A DNA stretch of 64,000 bases, taken from NCBI GenBank assembly GCA_025331435.1, contig JAIWNI010000003.1, positions 186,001 to 250,000 on the forward strand. Direction: 5' to 3'. The position numbers and the translations under genes were made by a program. Positions 60,990-64,000 of this stretch are shown piece after piece. Within the stretch, counting starts at the first letter, position 1, and every line of letters starts with the position of its first letter. This DNA comes from Choanephora cucurbitarum. Taxonomy: Eukaryota; Mucoromycota; Mucoromycetes; Mucorales; Choanephoraceae. The notes below the pieces were generated by a model. It was not told the origin of the DNA. It did not search any database and saw nothing but the letters and a program-made list of their open reading frames with translations.

Positions 60990-61684
60990 ATTTTGATATA
61001 AATAATTAGAATGATAGACAGATACTATGAAACACCGTTTTTTATAAAAAAAAAATTATAACGCTATATATGCTTAATGACATCAATGCATTTTATTAAC
61101 GTTTAAGTTTGTTTTAAACGAACATCATGTCTATAACGTTAAAACTAGTATATCTTCTGATCATTTCTTTGGGTTAGACACACTGAGTTGATAAGAGAGA
61201 GAGTCCAGAACGTTGCTCAAATAGATTAGAGTCGACAACAGACTATTAAAGAAATTGTCTCTGTTGTCAAGAAAGACAAAGAGCAGAATGGTGTTATTCA
61301 ACTAAGCATGTTGCTACAACACTGTTGTTAAAGCGCTATCTCTGAAGCATTTTGTTGTCAAATACAAAGATCAAAATGACTCAGATGTGCCCGAGATTAA
61401 TTTCTAGATAAGGGTTGTTCTATACGCTATTGATGTCTCTTTTTTTTTTTTAAAAAAAAAAAAGAAAAAATAATAGATCTTATCGTAATAACCTTTTTCT
61501 TTGTCTCTTTTTCTTCTTCTCCTCTTACTTTCTTCTTCGGGTTTTTGAACGCTAATAACCAAATAAACTAGTTCATGAGTAATTATCGAAAACTCGAGAT
61601 TGATTTTGTCGAAAACTGACAACATATTAAATAGCATTATTCGACACTTCATACAGTTCCGTTGATTTGGATCAAGATAGAAAT
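60990..61684. other. intergenic upstream of Zn2Cys6 gene
   Basis: Long T-run then A-run at 61440-61470 forms a strong potential hairpin. A small coding-like stretch around 61245-61300 (+) has no start or motif. No gene supported. Confidence 0.5.
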
Positions 61685-62314
61685 ATGCTTATGTCATCCA
61701 TCATTCTACCTTCTACTGAATCCACAAAGCCTAAGCGTCAACAAGTAAAAAATGCCTGTAGTAATGTGTTCTGCTTTTTACATCTCAAAAGATCTATATC
61801 TCATACTTTTTTTCTAGTTCATTGTCAAAAGGCATGCAAGAAATGTGACAATGGTAGACCATGTCAACGATGTATCAAATATAACTTATCCGATACCTGC
61901 AGAAATTCAGAAAGAAAAAAGCGTCAGAAAGGTATCAAGAGAGGGCCTTACAATAAGCTGAAGACGCAACAGACGAAGGCTCATGGCTTAAACATGACTA
62001 AGCAAAGAAAAGATCACACACAGACAACTGACGTGCCACTCAACCATGCAATAAAGCAGGTTACACTACCCACATCATTGTGTTCAACCGATAACATCAT
62101 TGATATCTTCTCTTTTCAACAACCAGAAGAATTAGCCATGGTCAATGTCTCATCGTGGAACCATAATTTAGTACAGCCTTTAAATGAACAAAATGATCTT
62201 TTATGGCTTGCATTAAAAGAATATCATGATCCTCTTTCTCAACAACAACAGCAAACGCATTTGAGCACAAACCAGCTTATGAACACACAGCAGCATAACA
62301 ATCACTTTTTATAG
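61685..62314 (+). CDS. Zn2Cys6 binuclear-cluster transcription regulator
   Basis: Fungal-type DNA-binding regulator. I take the ATG at 61685 (MLMSSIILPSTESTKPKRQQ) as start; frames further upstream begin with non-ATG codons. An intron near 61761-61818 (GTAATG..CTAG) joins VKNAC to IHCQKACKKC, completing the cluster. The motif reads C-x2-C-x6?-C style: CIHCQKACKKC, then CQRCIKYNLSDTC, followed by a basic linker RKKRQKGIKRGPYN. The rest is short and ends in a Gln-rich tail (LSQQQQQTHL). About 190 residues. Reading straight through without the intron destroys the first Cys spacing, which supports the splice. Targets are unknown. Confidence 0.9.
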   Translation: MLMSSIILPSTESTKPKRQQVKNACSNVFCFLHLKRSISHTFFLVHCQKACKKCDNGRPCQRCIKYNLSDTCRNSERKKRQKGIKRGPYNKLKTQQTKAHGLNMTKQRKDHTQTTDVPLNHAIKQVTLPTSLCSTDNIIDIFSFQQPEELAMVNVSSWNHNLVQPLNEQNDLLWLALKEYHDPLSQQQQQTHLSTNQLMNTQQHNNHFL

Positions 62315-64000
62315 ATTTCACTTACTACGTATCATATATAAGAAAAAAAAGAGTCCCATCTTGTGTATGTACAAGGGATCTAGAGAGAAAAAGAACCGAA
62401 CATGAATAAACTGGAAGGTCTTTTTTTATCTAAGAGACCAGTGTATTTTTAGGTCTTTAACAAACAAACAAGAAGCAAGTGAATACACGAGTCATTTCTT
62501 ACATGTAGCCTGAATCTGTTGCACAGTAGAGCATAAATGAAACATATGTTGATTGTTATAAGAATCACATGTTGAATATTAGTTTGTGGTCACAAACCAT
62601 AATAAGTGTATTTAATAACGTTACGATAGTCATTTTATCTCTGTCACAATGAAAACATGCGAAAAAGAGACATTGAGATTTCCGCATTTGGAGGGAGAGT
62701 CATTAAAGAAGCCTTGTAGCCAGAAACATCATCTGATTGAACAGGCAAGTTCGTGTCTTTTCTTGCAATGCAATATGTCAAAGTAAGACTATTGAATTTC
62801 TTCCAAATTGAACTTTATATATAAGATGTTGAAGTTTCACGATTTTCGGATACTGAATTTTTTTTTTTTTTTTTGAGGACAGCTTAAGGGTTCAATGCGC
62901 TTTATCTGCGCTTCAAACAGACCAGTATGAATTTCAAAGTAGAGAAGGGGAGTAGGATGCAATTTCAACTAAATTGAATCTCATTGCAAACAATGCCAAG
63001 TAAAGTAGAAGTGTCTAACGTAACTTGGCTTCATGTTCTTTTTCTTGTGTTACTTTTTCTAAAAGTGAGACCTAGTGAAAATTTAGTTGCATAAATAGTG
63101 TCGATAGACTTTTCTTGAGCCTAAGCTTTTAACGCTTTGTTTTCTTCAGTATCTTAATGAAGTATTTTTTCATTTTATTTTATGTTTGTAATAAAAACGT
63201 CATATTAAGGGAAAAAAAGAAAGAAGAGATCTGTGCTATCATGTTGTTAGACAAAAGAGTCAAAAGAATCGAGATAAATTTTGCCATCAAATTGGTCACA
63301 CACACAAACATAGCTTCCAAAAAGAAAAGAGGAGCACCAGTCAAAACAGAGTCTAGTGTTCATGTTACAGTAGTCTTTTTTATTTGTTTGTCATTGAGGG
63401 TTCCTAAATAAGAAGTACATAGAGTACGTGTGTGTAAAAGAGATATTGCTACGCCAATATCCGATCTCTTTGAATAATAACAACTATGGCTCCTGTGATT
63501 GTTCTAACTGTCCCCTTCTCCAAATTAGAGGAACCATCAATTCGCCTTGTTTTGTTTGATAAACAACATGATGAAAGTGATTCTATTGCTTTCAGCTTCC
63601 TCTTTTGTTTCGTTACTGGTTAATATCACAAGAAATATCTGAATCTATAAAGCGACTTCAACCAACCAAAAAGAGAGAATCAATTCACATCATACCCTCC
63701 TAGCAAACCAGATAACTTGACATTCAAGAACGTGTAGTGAGGAACGAAATATCTTCAAAGCAATAGAAGCCCTGCTATAAATTCTATTCTTGATAGTATA
63801 CAAAAAAAAAGAGAGAGAACACACCACTAAGAATGCTTTCATTTATTATAGATAAAGACTTACTCTTCCCTCTCAAGAACATATTTTTCCTATTGCTTTT
63901 TTAAAAGTAACTTGGCCTGGCTATACAGGTCAATAAATACTGTGCAGAACAAGAGATAGAAGCTTGAACAAAGCGGTTTTTTTTAGGTTCACGAAAGAAA
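62315..64000. other. non-coding stretch at right edge
   Basis: AT-rich with a T-run at 62857-62873 and several A-runs. The + strand open frame 63157-63411 (about 84 codons) is Lys/Ile-rich without a motif. A short inverted repeat, GTTTGTG and CACAAAC, lies at 62584-62599. Nothing else supported. Confidence 0.55.

Noticed and set aside
62584..62599. Short inverted repeat GTTTGTG..CACAAAC as an operator
   Set aside because: Seven-base arms with a 2-base spacer are expected by chance in AT-rich DNA, and no gene is near enough to be controlled.

Overview
This window looks like nuclear DNA of a filamentous fungus, most likely a Mucoromycota species (Mucorales-type). The base composition is AT-rich. 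Genes are split by many introns of about 50-80 bp with GT..AG ends. Intergenic DNA is full of poly-A/T and polypurine/polypyrimidine runs. The gene set includes a velvet-domain regulator, a chitin synthase, a CYP61-type sterol C-22 desaturase, an 18-residue-loop GATA factor and a Zn2Cys6 regulator. The phylum is inferred from gene style, not from a marker gene. About 25 credible protein genes were assembled by hand from exon pieces; no tRNA, rRNA or CRISPR was found.

Layout. 1-4.7 kb: mostly non-coding, with a frameshifted Tc1/mariner transposase relic. 4.7-6.2 kb (-): velvet-domain regulator with a 35-Gln run, in six exons whose phases all agree. 6.9-7.4 kb (-): small membrane protein. 7.4-10.5 kb: gene-poor. 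10.5-11.3 kb (+): Rho-family GTPase ending in a CaaX box. 11.9-13.7 kb (-): mitochondrial L-2-hydroxyglutarate dehydrogenase. 14.1-14.9 kb (-): PBDC1/Chp1 homologue. 15.3-18.6 kb (+): Vps41. 18.7-19.3 kb (-): ubiquitin-L40 fusion. 19.9-21.5 kb (-): CYP61/ERG5. 22.1-23.9 kb (-): orphan ORF and HbrB/Bit61 TORC2 subunit, the latter head-to-head with a SCYL2-type pseudokinase (24.1-27.2 kb, +). 27.2-28.8 kb: decayed coding sequence.

29.3-36.1 kb is compact: Rad60/Esc2/NIP45-type SUMO-like protein (+), Erf4 palmitoyltransferase subunit (-), Siz/PIAS SUMO E3 ligase (+), End3 endocytosis protein (-). Then come RPL36 (-) and chitin synthase (-, 37.5-40.2 kb). 40.2-44.5 kb is a gene-poor stretch. The last third holds a universal stress protein (+), amino-acid permease (-), mitochondrial Lon protease (-), GATA factor with 26-Gln run (-), mitochondrial carrier (-), Nup53/Nup35 nucleoporin (-), FSH-type serine hydrolase (+) and a Zn2Cys6 regulator (+).

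The genes are mainly housekeeping and regulatory, with no secondary-metabolite cluster or operon logic. Membrane traffic and surface growth recur (Vps41, End3, SCYL2, HbrB, Rho, Erf4, chitin synthase), but this may be chance. The most notable structural points are two SUMO-pathway genes flanking Erf4, a shared promoter motif in front of the two ribosomal-protein genes, in-frame 24-bp tandem repeats in two trafficking proteins, and a hairpin-rich segment with competing pairings upstream of the small membrane-protein gene. I found no clear evidence of a wholly new biological system.
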